Positions 8,753-17,435 of a DNA stretch of 64,000 bases are shown in pieces; the first letter of the stretch is position 1, and each line of letters opens with the position of its first letter. The position numbers and the translations under genes were made by a program. This DNA is from Sphingomonas aliaeris. Lineage in GTDB: Bacteria; Pseudomonadota; Alphaproteobacteria; Sphingomonadales; Sphingomonadaceae. The notes under the pieces were generated by a model. The model saw nothing but the letters and a program-made list of their open reading frames with translations. It did not search any database and was not told where the DNA came from. The stretch covers positions 2,854,501-2,918,500 of the forward strand of contig NZ_CP061035.1 in assembly GCF_016743815.1 (NCBI RefSeq). The letters are read 5' to 3'.

Positions 8753-10586
8753 ATGCGGCAGATCGAAACCACGGTACAGCTGGCCTCTATGGCAAGCGCG
8801 ATCGAACGATTTGCCGACGAATTCGACCCGACGATGCTGGCCAGCCGCGCTTGCGGGCTGGCAATTCCGGAGGTCGAGGACCTGATCGCCAAGCTTGGCC
8901 CGCAATCGCCCGCGCTGGATCGCGCGCTCCGCCGGCTGCTCGCGATCCTGGAAAAGCGGCTCGGCTCCCAGGGCGCCCCCCTGCCCGATCCCAATGCGAC
9001 GCGGAAACTGCGTCGCCTGCTGCGTGCATTGACGCCGTTGGCCGCTGCCGCCTTGGCGGTGTCGAATCTGTCCGCCACCTCAGCAGCAGCGCAGACGCCC
9101 CCCCACCACGACGACAAGCTCCGCGATCGCGGTGCCGGCGATCGGCGATGCGGTGACCAATCCGGAGACAGGGCTGGACGAAACCGTATCCGAACTGGTC
9201 GGCAATTATGCGGTTCGGGCCGACAAGGACAACGTGATCCTGCTCGCCCAAACGCTGGGCGACACATATACCGTCGTCACGACGGACGCGAACGACCAGG
9301 ACGTTTCCAAAACCTACGAAGTGACCGCGGTCACCAGCAACACGGCCGGCAAGGTCGTGAGCGTGACGATAAAGGACGTCAATGACGCCACCGTACCCGT
9401 GCAGTCGGTCGATATCGTCCAGGCCGTTACCTATCCCAGCGCGGGCGGCGGCAGCGGGTCTGGAACGACGCCGGTCCCGTTCGGCACCGCGAGCGGCGAC
9501 ATCAACCAGTCGAGCACATACCTGCGCGGCAATGGCGGCGGTAGCGGTCGCAATGGCGCGGGCGTGTGCATTCCGTATATCGGATGCGCGGCAGTCCGGC
9601 CGAATACGGGCGGAAACGGTGCTACCGGGACCACGGTGAACGTCACGATCGCGCCGGACGCGACGAAGACGCGCGGCGGCAATATCGAAACCGTCTCGGG
9701 CAATCTTCCAGGCGTGATCGTGGCGAGCGTCGGCGGAAACGGCGGCAAGGGCGGCAACGCGTTCGGCAACATCCAGGCGGCGCGCGGCGGTACGGCGGGG
9801 GACGGCGGAACGGCGACCGCCACCACCGCCGTCGACATCCTGACCAGCGGCGCGAACAGCCACGGCGTCCTCGTGCAGAGCATTGCAGGAGCCGGTGGCC
9901 AAGGCGGCACCGGTATTCTCGCGGCGACGGGCGGCACCGGCGGATCCGCGGCGAAGGGCGGCTCGGCCAACGCGTATAATACCGGCAACATCACCACCAC
10001 CGGCGGTGGTGCGGTCGGCATGCTCGTGCAGAGCCTCGGCGGCAATGCAGGATCCGGCGGCAACAGCTACGGCTTCGTCGGACAGCCGGGCCAGGGCAGT
10101 TTGGGCGGCACCGGCGGCACGGCCTATGCGCAGAATGGCGGCGTGATCCGCACCGCAGGCGATGCGTCGCACGGCATGCTCGTTCAATCGGTCGGCGGCG
10201 GCGGCGGCGCGGGCGGCGACAGCGGCGGGCTGGTCACGATCGGCGGCAAGGGCGGCGGCACGAGCAGCGGCGGCACGGTATCGGTATCGAATTCGGGCAG
10301 CATCGCGACGGAGGGCGACCGGTCCTACGCAATCCAGGCGCAATCGATCGGTGGCGGCGGCAATGCCGGGTCGGCGACTACGCTCAGCGTCTCCGCGATA
10401 CCCGCCGTATCGGTCGGCGCGGCGATCGGCGGCGTCGGCGGGACTGGCGGAGCGGGCGGCGATACCACCCTCACCTTCACACCGCAGAGGGCCGCGGTGG
10501 GCACCGACTCCTCACGCACATCTTCGGCGAAGATCGCGACGGCGGAAAACGGCACCCAATCGTTCATGCGATCCTCTTGCGGCTAA
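8753..10586 (+). pseudogene. Gly-rich autotransporter-like passenger, frameshifted at poly-C and lacking a barrel
   Basis: Two frames join into one protein. The first starts at ATG 8753, has about 85 residues of soluble helical sequence (MRQIETTVQL...), then a signal-like segment (LTPLAAAALAVSNLSATSAA) and ends in AAAQTPP. The reading then has to shift by one base in the run of seven C at 9098-9104 to continue as TTTTSSAIAVPAIGDAV. With six C the product would be about 610 residues. The rest is a Gly-rich repeat passenger with recurring HGVLVQSIAGAGGQGG and GMLVQSLGGNAGSGG motifs seen in large sphingomonad and rhizobial autotransporters. The frame ends in a non-repetitive tail without a beta-barrel, so it appears truncated as well. 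Possible explanations are a sequencing error, phase variation or decay. Confidence 0.7.
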
Positions 10587-10737
10587 TGGGCCTGACCGTA
10601 TCATAGGCGAGTTAACGACGTTCGAGGATCGTCACGCTTCGAACCGTCGAACCATCGATCATAATTGTGGATCGCGCCGACCGGGGCCGAACCGGATGGA
10701 CCGCCGGCCGGATGGCCGACGGTCCGGATCGGACGGA

Positions 10738-10881
10738 CTACTTCTTGTCGTTCTTGCCCGATGCACCCGACACCGCGGTTCCGGCGGACTTCATGTCCTT
10801 GCCTGCGCCGTTGACGGTGTTGCAGGCGGATATGGCGAGCGCGAGGCCTGCCAGCGTGGCGATCGTGATGGTCTTGGTCAT
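10738..10881 (-). CDS. Entericidin-type small lipoprotein
   Basis: 47 residues from ATG 10881 with AGGAGA upstream. The N-terminus MTKTITIATLAGLALAISAC is a lipoprotein signal with lipobox AISAC. The mature part (CNTVNGAGKDMKSAGTAVSG) is the classic entericidin pattern: NTVNG/AGKD followed by a small amphipathic helix. In enterics this family consists of small stress-linked membrane lipoproteins. The gene starts 29 bases after the membrane-protein gene and closes a minus-strand stress operon. Confidence 0.88.
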   Translation of the reverse strand: MTKTITIATLAGLALAISACNTVNGAGKDMKSAGTAVSGASGKNDKK

Positions 10882-10910
10882 GGTTGTCTCCTTTAGTCTT
10901 CCGGGGGTGA

Positions 10911-11792
10911 TCAGCGGATCGTCCGGCGGGTTGCCGTGGTCGCACCGATCGACGCGGCGACCGCACCGATCAGCAGGGCGAGCACGATGACGAACGATGT
11001 CCCTGCGGCGGCTCCGGCGGCGGCGTCCGTCGCGGATTTGGCGGTGGCGACGGCATTGTCCTTGGACTGGACGAACTGCTGCTTAGCGCGCGTCACCTGT
11101 GCCTGGGCTTCGGCACGCGGGATATTGCGCTGGGCCGCGACGATATCGACGATACGGCCCTCCGCCTCGCGCCCTTCGTTGCCGCCACGGGCAAGCGCGG
11201 GCAATTGCTTGGCGATTTCCTTTTGTGCCTGTTCCGGCGTCATCTGTGCCGGATCGGATGGCGCGTCGGACAGATAGGCGGCGGCCTCGTTGCGAACGTC
11301 GCTCTCATCGACGCCCGCAACCGATGCGACCTTCGGTGCGACCGCGCCCACGCTCGATCCCGCCGCTCCCGCAACCGCGCCGACCGTGCGGAATGCACCG
11401 CCGATGATACCGCCGACTGCCGATGTCAGCAGATACAGCGTCAGGATCAACGTCACGCCCCACACGACCAGTCCGTGGACCAGCGCGTCGAACCGGTCAT
11501 GCACGCCGGCCACGCGCGCGGCGGCATAGCCGCCCGCGCCCAGCGCGACGATCGTCGTAATCAGCCAGTAAATACCTGCGCCGATGCCGAAGCCTGCCGC
11601 GCCCGGCGTCGTGCCCTCGACCGGATCGACCATCGTCAGCCCGATGCCCGTCCCCAATATGCCCAGCACCAACTGCACCGCGACCGCGATCACGACCCCG
11701 GCGAAGATCGCGCCCCAGGACAATCGCGTCGGCATCTTCGCCGCGCGCACCTCATCGATCGGCAAAACGCCGTTCGTCACATTGCTAACCAT
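10911..11792 (-). CDS. PhnA-like multi-pass membrane protein
   Basis: 293 residues from ATG 11792, preceded by an AGGAG; an upstream in-frame extension has no ribosome site. After about 20 soluble residues comes RLSWGAIFAGVVIAVAVQLV and two further hydrophobic segments near residues 75-145, then a soluble Ala/Gln-rich stretch with helical charge pattern (residues 160-260) and a final C-terminal membrane helix ending in TTATRRTIR. Proteins with this N-terminal pattern are often labelled PhnA-like in alphaproteobacteria; that name carries no proven function. It belongs to the stress operon between a CsbD-like gene and entericidin. Confidence 0.8.
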   Translation of the reverse strand: MVSNVTNGVLPIDEVRAAKMPTRLSWGAIFAGVVIAVAVQLVLGILGTGIGLTMVDPVEGTTPGAAGFGIGAGIYWLITTIVALGAGGYAAARVAGVHDRFDALVHGLVVWGVTLILTLYLLTSAVGGIIGGAFRTVGAVAGAAGSSVGAVAPKVASVAGVDESDVRNEAAAYLSDAPSDPAQMTPEQAQKEIAKQLPALARGGNEGREAEGRIVDIVAAQRNIPRAEAQAQVTRAKQQFVQSKDNAVATAKSATDAAAGAAAGTSFVIVLALLIGAVAASIGATTATRRTIR

Positions 11793-11826
11793 GTCATACT
11801 CCTGTTGAAACGTGATGGATCCGGCG

Positions 11827-12039
11827 TCAGCGACGCGGGGATTGCTTGGCCTGCGTGGCGGCACGGGCGCCTGCGCGCTTTTCGGCACGACCCTGGTCGC
11901 GCGCGGCATCGTCGCCGATCAGCTTGCCGATCGCTTCGTGGACCGACCCCTTGGCCTCCTGCTCCGCCGCGGCTTTCTCGGGTGCGTCCCGTACCGAAGG
12001 ATCGGGAATGCGGTCGTCGCTATCGCTCTTGTCGGTCAT
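11827..12039 (-). CDS. CsbD-like small stress protein
   Basis: 70 residues, very polar, from ATG 12039 whose ATGA overlaps the stop of the PAS-LuxR gene. AGGAAG lies upstream. The segment VHEAIGKLIGDDAARDQGRA resembles the CsbD motif (two short helices with GKLTGD). The family is induced by general stress in Bacillus and proteobacteria; its molecular role is unknown. The match is short, so the family call is tentative although the gene itself is likely real. Confidence 0.7.
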   Translation of the reverse strand: MTDKSDSDDRIPDPSVRDAPEKAAAEQEAKGSVHEAIGKLIGDDAARDQGRAEKRAGARAATQAKQSPRR

Positions 12040-13559
12040 GCCACTGCTTCCTGTACGTGCTTGCCGACCGCCACGCCTTCACCGTCGAACCCCCGCGCCC
12101 GCGCCCAAGCGACCGCGGCGATCCGCCGGTTGACGCCGATCTTGGCATAGATGCGCGCGACGTGGTTGCGGACGGTGTTGCCCGCGACATCCAGCGTCCG
12201 CGCGATCGTCTTGTCGTCATAGCCGCGGCAGATCAGCGCCAGCACCTCGCGTTCCCGCGCGGTCAGGTCGTCCAGCCCCGGGCCGTCCGCCTCGGCCTGC
12301 GGCGCGCGCAGCCGGGCCAGCTTGTCCATGATCGACCGGCTGAACCAGCTCGTATCCTTCATCACCGCCTCGATCGCCTCGACCAGTTCGATCTCGGTCG
12401 CCTTGCGCTGCGTGATGTCCTGGAACGCCCACAATACGCACGCATCGTCGCCCAGCCGGATCGCCTCGGTCGAGACGAGACAGTCGATGCTCGCCCCGTC
12501 CTTCGCCTGGATGCGCGCTTCGTGACTGCGCAGGTCGCGCCCGCCGTCGATCGCCGCCTCGATCTCCCGCCGCATCGCCGACGTTTCCCACAGTTCGACA
12601 TCGCCCAGCGGCCGCCCCATGATCTCGGTCGCGGAATATCCCGTCATTTCGGTGAAGCTCGCATTGACCTCGCACAGCAGATGCCCGTCGCGCGCGCCGA
12701 TCGCCATCGGCACCGGCGCCATCTGGAACGTGCGCGTGAAGCGCTCCTCGCTATGTCGCAGCGCGCCCTCCGCCTTCCGCCGCGGTTCCAGGTCGGCGAA
12801 AGTGAACAGCATGCAGGGCTGGTCGCCCATGTCGATCGGCTGGCCCGCGACGATCACCAGCTTCGTCCCGCCCTCTGGCAGTTCCAGTTCCGCCTCCATC
12901 TGCGGGATCGTCCTTCCCTCCGCGAGCCGTTCCTTGGCGAGATCGCGGCGGTCCGCCTCGCGCAGCACGTCGATATCGTACACCGTCTTGCACAGCACCT
13001 GATCGCGCTGGTGCCCGGTCATGTCGAGGAACCCCTGATTGACCTTCACGAACCGCAAGTCGCTCAACCGGCAGATCAGCGCCGGTGCCGGATTGGCGTT
13101 GAACGACTGTTCGAACCGGTCCTCCGCCTCGTAGCGCGCCGACACGTCCTGAATGATCAGCACCAGACATGCCGGCCCGTCATCGTCGGAATCGTTCAGC
13201 ACCAGACTGCGCACCTGATGCACCCAGCGGGGGTCCGTCTCCCCCGCCAGCGTCACCTCGACGACGACTTCCGAAAACGCATCGCCCGCGACGACGCGAT
13301 CGATCGGATAATCGTCCGCTTCCAGCCGGTGATTGTTACGATACCGCAGCTGGAAGCGCGCGCGATATTCATCCACCGTCGCGCCCAGATCGGCGATCTC
13401 CGTCACGCCGTGCATCGCCAGCGCGGCATCGTTCGCCCAGAGCAGGCTCTGGTCCGGATCGATCAGGATCACGCCTTCGTCGAGACCGACGATGATCTGG
13501 CGCAGGTGGCGCAGGTCGGCGGTTTCGCGAAGCGACTTGAGGGACGAATTGGCCACCAC
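12036..13559 (-). CDS. Triple-PAS LuxR-type transcription regulator
   Basis: 507 residues, cytoplasmic. Three PAS-like domains lie at roughly residues 20-140, 150-270 and 285-400 (GLDEGVILIDPDQSLLWAND; FNANPAPALICRLSDLRFVK; FQMAPVPMAIGARDGHLLCE). A linker helix leads to a C-terminal LuxR HTH (LTAREREVLALICRGYDDKT, then GNTVRNHVARIYAKIGVNRR). The start is GTG 13559 (or the adjacent GTG), 3 bases after the CsbD stop. There is no receiver domain, so the PAS domains must provide the signal. It sits inside the operon of CsbD-like and entericidin genes and is likely their regulator, by position only. Confidence 0.88.
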   Translation of the reverse strand: MVANSSLKSLRETADLRHLRQIIVGLDEGVILIDPDQSLLWANDAALAMHGVTEIADLGATVDEYRARFQLRYRNNHRLEADDYPIDRVVAGDAFSEVVVEVTLAGETDPRWVHQVRSLVLNDSDDDGPACLVLIIQDVSARYEAEDRFEQSFNANPAPALICRLSDLRFVKVNQGFLDMTGHQRDQVLCKTVYDIDVLREADRRDLAKERLAEGRTIPQMEAELELPEGGTKLVIVAGQPIDMGDQPCMLFTFADLEPRRKAEGALRHSEERFTRTFQMAPVPMAIGARDGHLLCEVNASFTEMTGYSATEIMGRPLGDVELWETSAMRREIEAAIDGGRDLRSHEARIQAKDGASIDCLVSTEAIRLGDDACVLWAFQDITQRKATEIELVEAIEAVMKDTSWFSRSIMDKLARLRAPQAEADGPGLDDLTAREREVLALICRGYDDKTIARTLDVAGNTVRNHVARIYAKIGVNRRIAAVAWARARGFDGEGVAVGKHVQEAVA

Positions 13560-13562
13560 GGA

Positions 13563-13931
13563 TTACTTGTCGTGGCGTCCGTGGACGAGCCAGGCGAGCG
13601 CATATCCGCCCATCGCCGCGGCGATGCCCCACAGGACGGGCGTGTCGCGCACCGTGTCGATCGCGACCTTCCCGCCATGCTTCGCGGCGTCGGCGACACG
13701 CGCTGCCGATGCCTTCACGTGATCGCGCGCCACCTCGGCCAGCTCGGGCGCGGCATCCACCGCATCCTCGACGATCGATCGTACGCGGCCATAGCCATGC
13801 TGCACGCCGCCCGCGACCTGATCGACCACGCCGTCGACCTGCCAGTCGCGGCTCTCGACCGTATCGCCGATCGTCTTCTCGACCTTGCCCACGGTGTAGC
13901 GGACGCCGCCCTTCAATTCGTCTTCGTTCAT
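13563..13931 (-). CDS. CsbD family protein with C-terminal membrane helix
   Basis: 122 residues from ATG 13931. The N-terminus MNEDELKGGVRYTVGKVEK followed by IGDTVESRDWQVDGVVDQVA is CsbD-like. A central amphipathic Ala/Val stretch leads to one hydrophobic helix (VLWGIAAAMGGYALAWLV) ending in HGRHDK, so it is probably anchored in the inner membrane. It is first in the five-gene minus-strand operon. Spacing to the regulator is 3 bases. CsbD proteins are general-stress genes of unknown mechanism. Confidence 0.85.
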   Translation of the reverse strand: MNEDELKGGVRYTVGKVEKTIGDTVESRDWQVDGVVDQVAGGVQHGYGRVRSIVEDAVDAAPELAEVARDHVKASAARVADAAKHGGKVAIDTVRDTPVLWGIAAAMGGYALAWLVHGRHDK

Positions 13932-13969
13932 CGTTCTGATCCTTATAAAAATTCAGCTACGCGCATCGT

Positions 13970-14290
13970 TCAGTAAAGGACGCCGCAACCCGCCGCCGCC
14001 TTGGCGACCTCGACGGCCACCTTCGGATCCTCGATCTCACCCGCTACCCGCAGCAGGTCGGCCGGCGTCAGGGCGCCGATGCTCGTATCGCCGGAACGAA
14101 ACGCCGCCGCGGCCCGCCCCAGTTGCTGGAGCTGTCCGATCGACAGGTTTTTCTGCAACCGGGTCCCGACGCAATCCGCACGCGGCTCGTCCAGACCGTA
14201 ACGCTGCAACCCGGTGGAAATGCGGGTCGCCGGGGCCGCACAGGCGGCAAGGGTCATCGCCCCGCACAGCGTGATCGCCAACGCCTTCAT
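13970..14290 (-). CDS. Small lipoprotein
   Basis: 106 residues from ATG 14290 with GAGGAA 6 bases upstream. MKALAITLCGAMTLAACAAP is a lipoprotein signal with lipobox LAAC. The mature domain is small and helical with two further cysteines (RADCVGTRLQ and AAGCGVLY) that could form a disulfide in the periplasm. No family is recognised. An EcfG-type promoter lies at the correct distance upstream, which links it to the general stress response, in line with the neighbouring genes. Confidence 0.75.
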   Translation of the reverse strand: MKALAITLCGAMTLAACAAPATRISTGLQRYGLDEPRADCVGTRLQKNLSIGQLQQLGRAAAAFRSGDTSIGALTPADLLRVAGEIEDPKVAVEVAKAAAGCGVLY

Positions 14291-14341
14291 GGAAATTCCT
14301 CGACTGTCGGACATTGAAGATACGTCCGTCTCGGCCGCATC

Positions 14342-14366
14342 AACCGCCAAGCAAGGGACGCGTTCC
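14342..14366 (-). promoter_or_regulatory. Probable EcfG (general stress sigma factor) promoter
   Basis: On the minus strand GGAAC (14366-14362), a 16-base spacer and GGTT (14345-14342) match the alphaproteobacterial EcfG consensus GGAAC-N16/17-cGTT. It points to the lipoprotein gene, about 50 bases from its ATG. Confidence 0.6.
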
Positions 14367-14386
14367 TGGTATCTTTGCGCGCCCGC

Positions 14387-14602
14387 TTAGTCCGGTTGCA
14401 CTAGTCCCAGCGTGCCGGCGCGCGCATCGTACAGCGCCGCGAGACGCAAATGGATCGATCTCGATCCACTATCCTTAGTGTTTTCAGCAAGTTGCAGGTG
14501 ATCGCGAACGCGCTTGCGCAAATACTCACGCTCGTCGGCATCATCGCGAATGACTGACGATATTTCGTCGGATCTCAAATCGGCATGGTTGTTTTCTGTC
14601 AT
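14387..14602 (-). CDS. Small hypothetical protein, 71 aa
   Basis: Charged helical protein (MTENNHADLRSDEISSVIRD, later RKRVRDHLQLAENTKDSG and SIHLRLAALYDARAGTLGLV). The helix with regularly spaced Leu/Ala after a basic stretch resembles small sphingomonad proteins of unknown function. Two ATG starts exist (14602 and 14638), neither with a strong ribosome site; I chose the inner one for its more typical N-terminus. No membrane segments. Confidence 0.5.
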   Translation of the reverse strand: MTENNHADLRSDEISSVIRDDADEREYLRKRVRDHLQLAENTKDSGSRSIHLRLAALYDARAGTLGLVQPD

Positions 14603-14658
14603 GATCGGGCGAGATACCGACCGCGACCCGCCAGGCATATCCTGCCGACCTACCTGTG

Positions 14659-14680
14659 AACTGGTAGATTGCTACCAGTT
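14659..14680. repeat. 9-bp inverted repeat downstream of the ArsB-like gene
   Basis: AACTGGTAG and CTACCAGTT are perfect complements around ATTG. It sits between the end of the ArsB-like gene (14722) and the start of the small hypothetical gene, so it may be a terminator without a T run or an operator. Confidence 0.4.
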
Positions 14681-14721
14681 GCCACCGCGCTCGATACAGG
14701 TTCGAACGATCGACACGCCCG

Positions 14722-15981
14722 TCATCCCAGCGCGATGCGCGTGCCGAGCGCCGCGATCAACGCCAGCGGCATCGCGACCGCCCCGACCTTCAGGAACCGC
14801 CAGAAGCCGACATCCTCGCCTTCGCGCCGGATCGCCTGCAACCACAGGATCGTCGCCAGACTGCCGGTGATCGACAGATTGGGTCCCAGATCCACCCCGA
14901 TCAAAAGGGCGTCGATCACCAGCCGCGGCGGTTGCGCCTGCGCCACCGCGGTGCTGGCAACCAGCCCAGCCGGCAGGTTGTTCATCAGGTTCGAGGCGAA
15001 TGCCAGGATCGTGCCCGACACTGCGGAAGCCTGTGCCGGATCGACGGACAGGCGGCGGATCGCATCGGCGACATGGCCGATCACCCCCGTCAGCGCCAGC
15101 GCCTCGACCAGCACGAACAGCCCGGCGACGAGCGGCAGGACGCTCCACGAAACGTCCCGCAGCAACACGATCGGGGACGATCTGGCGATCGCGCACACCG
15201 CCAGCGTCGTGACGATACCCGCGATCGCCGTGGGCAGACCGAGTTCGATATCCAGCGCGGAAACGATCAGCAGGACGGCCGCGGTCGCGATGATCCCCAC
15301 GAATGCCGCCTTGCCGCCGAGCGTCAGCGGCAGGCGATCGATCTCGCTGACGCACGTGCCCGCCAGCCGCTTGCGTTCCAGCCACCGCAGCGCAAGGAAC
15401 GTGACGGAGATCGACGCCAGCGACGGCAATGCGAACGATGCGAACCATTGGCCGAGCGGCGGCATCCTGCCCCCGTACAGCACCAGATTGGCAGGGTTCG
15501 AGATCGGCAGAACGAAGCTCGCGGCATTCGCGATCAATGCGCAGGCGAACAATAAAGGCAACGGATCCGCCTTCGCCTTCTTCGCCGCGGCATAGACTGC
15601 CGGGGTCAGCACCACCGCCGTAGCGTCGTTCGACAGGAACGTCGTGACGACGATCCCCGCGACGTAGACCAAGGCGAACAATCGCGCGGTCGATCCCCGT
15701 GCATGAATCGCGGCGGTGGCGGCGACCCAGTCGAACAGCCCCTCCGCCCGCGCGACTTCGCTCAGGAGCATCATGCCGATCAGGAACAGATAAACGTCCA
15801 GCCCCTTGCCGACTGCACCCAGCGCCGCCGGAACGGGCATCTGGCCCAGTACGATCAGGGCAAGCGCGCCTGCGACCGCCCAGATCGCCTCCGGCCAGCG
15901 GAACGGCCGGGCGATCACCGCTGCGGTGGACGCGGCGCAGATCGCCCATATCGCACCCGTCGCCCCCGTCGCTAAAATCAT
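14722..15981 (-). CDS. ArsB/NhaD-type (ion transporter superfamily) permease
   Basis: 419 residues with about eleven membrane helices. Family motifs include FLSNDATAVVLTPAVYAAAK, ANAASFVLPISNPANLVLYG and, in the second half, FASNLMNNLPAGLVASTA and GVDLGPNLSITGSLATILWL, which are the two inverted repeats typical of ArsB/NhaD/CitM carriers. Arsenite efflux is the usual annotation; anion or Na+/H+ transport is possible. ATG 15981 overlaps the MFS stop in ATGA, so the genes are one operon. No arsR, arsC or arsH is visible nearby, which weakens an arsenic assignment. Confidence 0.85.
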   Translation of the reverse strand: MILATGATGAIWAICAASTAAVIARPFRWPEAIWAVAGALALIVLGQMPVPAALGAVGKGLDVYLFLIGMMLLSEVARAEGLFDWVAATAAIHARGSTARLFALVYVAGIVVTTFLSNDATAVVLTPAVYAAAKKAKADPLPLLFACALIANAASFVLPISNPANLVLYGGRMPPLGQWFASFALPSLASISVTFLALRWLERKRLAGTCVSEIDRLPLTLGGKAAFVGIIATAAVLLIVSALDIELGLPTAIAGIVTTLAVCAIARSSPIVLLRDVSWSVLPLVAGLFVLVEALALTGVIGHVADAIRRLSVDPAQASAVSGTILAFASNLMNNLPAGLVASTAVAQAQPPRLVIDALLIGVDLGPNLSITGSLATILWLQAIRREGEDVGFWRFLKVGAVAMPLALIAALGTRIALG

Positions 15982-17240
15982 CGATGCGTCTCGGGCATGG
16001 CGAACAGGTACAGGACGAACCCCGCCGCGGCGATACCCGCCAGCGTCAGGAAACTCGCGCTATATCCCGCCCACACGATGATCGATCCGGCCAGCGTCGC
16101 GGACAGGGCGGCGCCCAGCCCGAACACGCTGGAAACCACGCCCTGGCTGACGTTGAACCGGCCCGTGCCCCTCGTCAGGTCCGCGACGATCACCGGGAAC
16201 AAGGCGCCGAAGATACCCGCCCCGATCCCGTCCAGCGCCTGCACGCCGACCAGCCACCACGGATCGTTCGATAAAGTGTACAGCGCACCACGCGCCGCGA
16301 GGAAGGCGAACGCGACGAGGAATATGGGCTTCGTTCCCCATCTCTCGGCGTGCCGCCCGACGACTATCGCGACGGGCACCATAACAAGCTGCGCCGCGAC
16401 GATGCATGCCGCGGTCAGCGACGTCGCCTTGTCGGTGCCGACGGTGCGGCCCAGCAACTGGCTGACCGATGTCAGCATCGCGGCATTGGCCAGATGGAAG
16501 GTGAAGGCGGCGGCGGCGAAGATCATCAGTGCGCGGTTCTCGATCAGCGTCTTCCAGCCGCTCGGTTCGTCGCACCCCTCGTCCGGTTCGCAATCCAGGC
16601 CGCGCGCGACCGCATTGTCGATATCGTCATTGTCCAGCCGCGCCGCCACGATCACGCTGGCGACGGTCAATCCCGCCATCAGCCAGAACACCACGACCGG
16701 GCCGAACGACCAGGCGAGCACACCGGCGAGCGCAGCCGATACGGCGTTGCCGGCATGGTTGAACGCTTCGTTCCGCCCGACCCGCTTGGCGAACAGCTTC
16801 GGCCCGACCAGTCCGAGCGAAATCGCCGAAATGGCGGGCGCGAAGATCGCCCCCGCCGCCGCCGCGATCGACTGGGTGATCGTCACCATCGTAAAGCCGG
16901 ACACGACAGGTAACGACAGGCTGCCGAGCGTGACCAGCACCGCTGCGGCGATGACGATGCGCGGCTTGTTCCTCGCCCGGTCGATCAATCCGCCCGCGGG
17001 CGTTTGCGACAGCAACCCGACGATCCCGGCGATCGTCAGCACCAAACCAACCGTCGCCTCGTTCCAGCCGTTCGAAGGACCGCGAACGACCAGCAGATAG
17101 ATGGCGAGATACGGCCCCAGACCGTCGCGCACATCGGCCAGGAAGAAGTTGAGCGCATCCAGCGTGCCGTTCGGCGCCTTGGCGTGCGGAGGTCTCGCCA
17201 TATCCTGCGATGCTGCGACCGATGCCAGATCACTCTCCAT
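15978..17240 (-). CDS. MFS transporter
   Basis: 420 residues with twelve predicted membrane helices and a central loop (residues ~205-230) rich in Asp/Glu and containing two Cys (RGLDCEPDEGCDEPSG). The loop after helix 2 carries GGLIDRARNKPR, the MFS signature variant. The substrate is not recognised. It is translated ahead of, and coupled to, the ArsB-like permease. A shared role in export of one compound is possible but only positional. The start at 17240 is likely but lacks a strong ribosome site; M14 is an alternative. Confidence 0.85.
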   Translation of the reverse strand: MESDLASVAASQDMARPPHAKAPNGTLDALNFFLADVRDGLGPYLAIYLLVVRGPSNGWNEATVGLVLTIAGIVGLLSQTPAGGLIDRARNKPRIVIAAAVLVTLGSLSLPVVSGFTMVTITQSIAAAAGAIFAPAISAISLGLVGPKLFAKRVGRNEAFNHAGNAVSAALAGVLAWSFGPVVVFWLMAGLTVASVIVAARLDNDDIDNAVARGLDCEPDEGCDEPSGWKTLIENRALMIFAAAAFTFHLANAAMLTSVSQLLGRTVGTDKATSLTAACIVAAQLVMVPVAIVVGRHAERWGTKPIFLVAFAFLAARGALYTLSNDPWWLVGVQALDGIGAGIFGALFPVIVADLTRGTGRFNVSQGVVSSVFGLGAALSATLAGSIIVWAGYSASFLTLAGIAAAGFVLYLFAMPETHR

Positions 17241-17435
17241 GCCGAAGGACGTGCGCTAACGGCGCCCCGCTGCATAGGGCGCGCCCGCGGCGGCAGGCTG
17301 AACGGCGTCGTTCAGCTTCGGTTTAGGGTACGTGATGGCCGGGCTTGCGGATGCGCGCGCCAGAGAATGCGCGTGATTGTGAAACTCCCTCCGGCAGGGC
17401 ATGGTCGCTCCACTATCCCCAGGGAGTATAACGAC

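Noticed and set aside
11205..13976. Long plus-strand frame of 923 codons
   Set aside because: Antisense of the stress operon; composition is His/Arg/Asp-rich and senseless.
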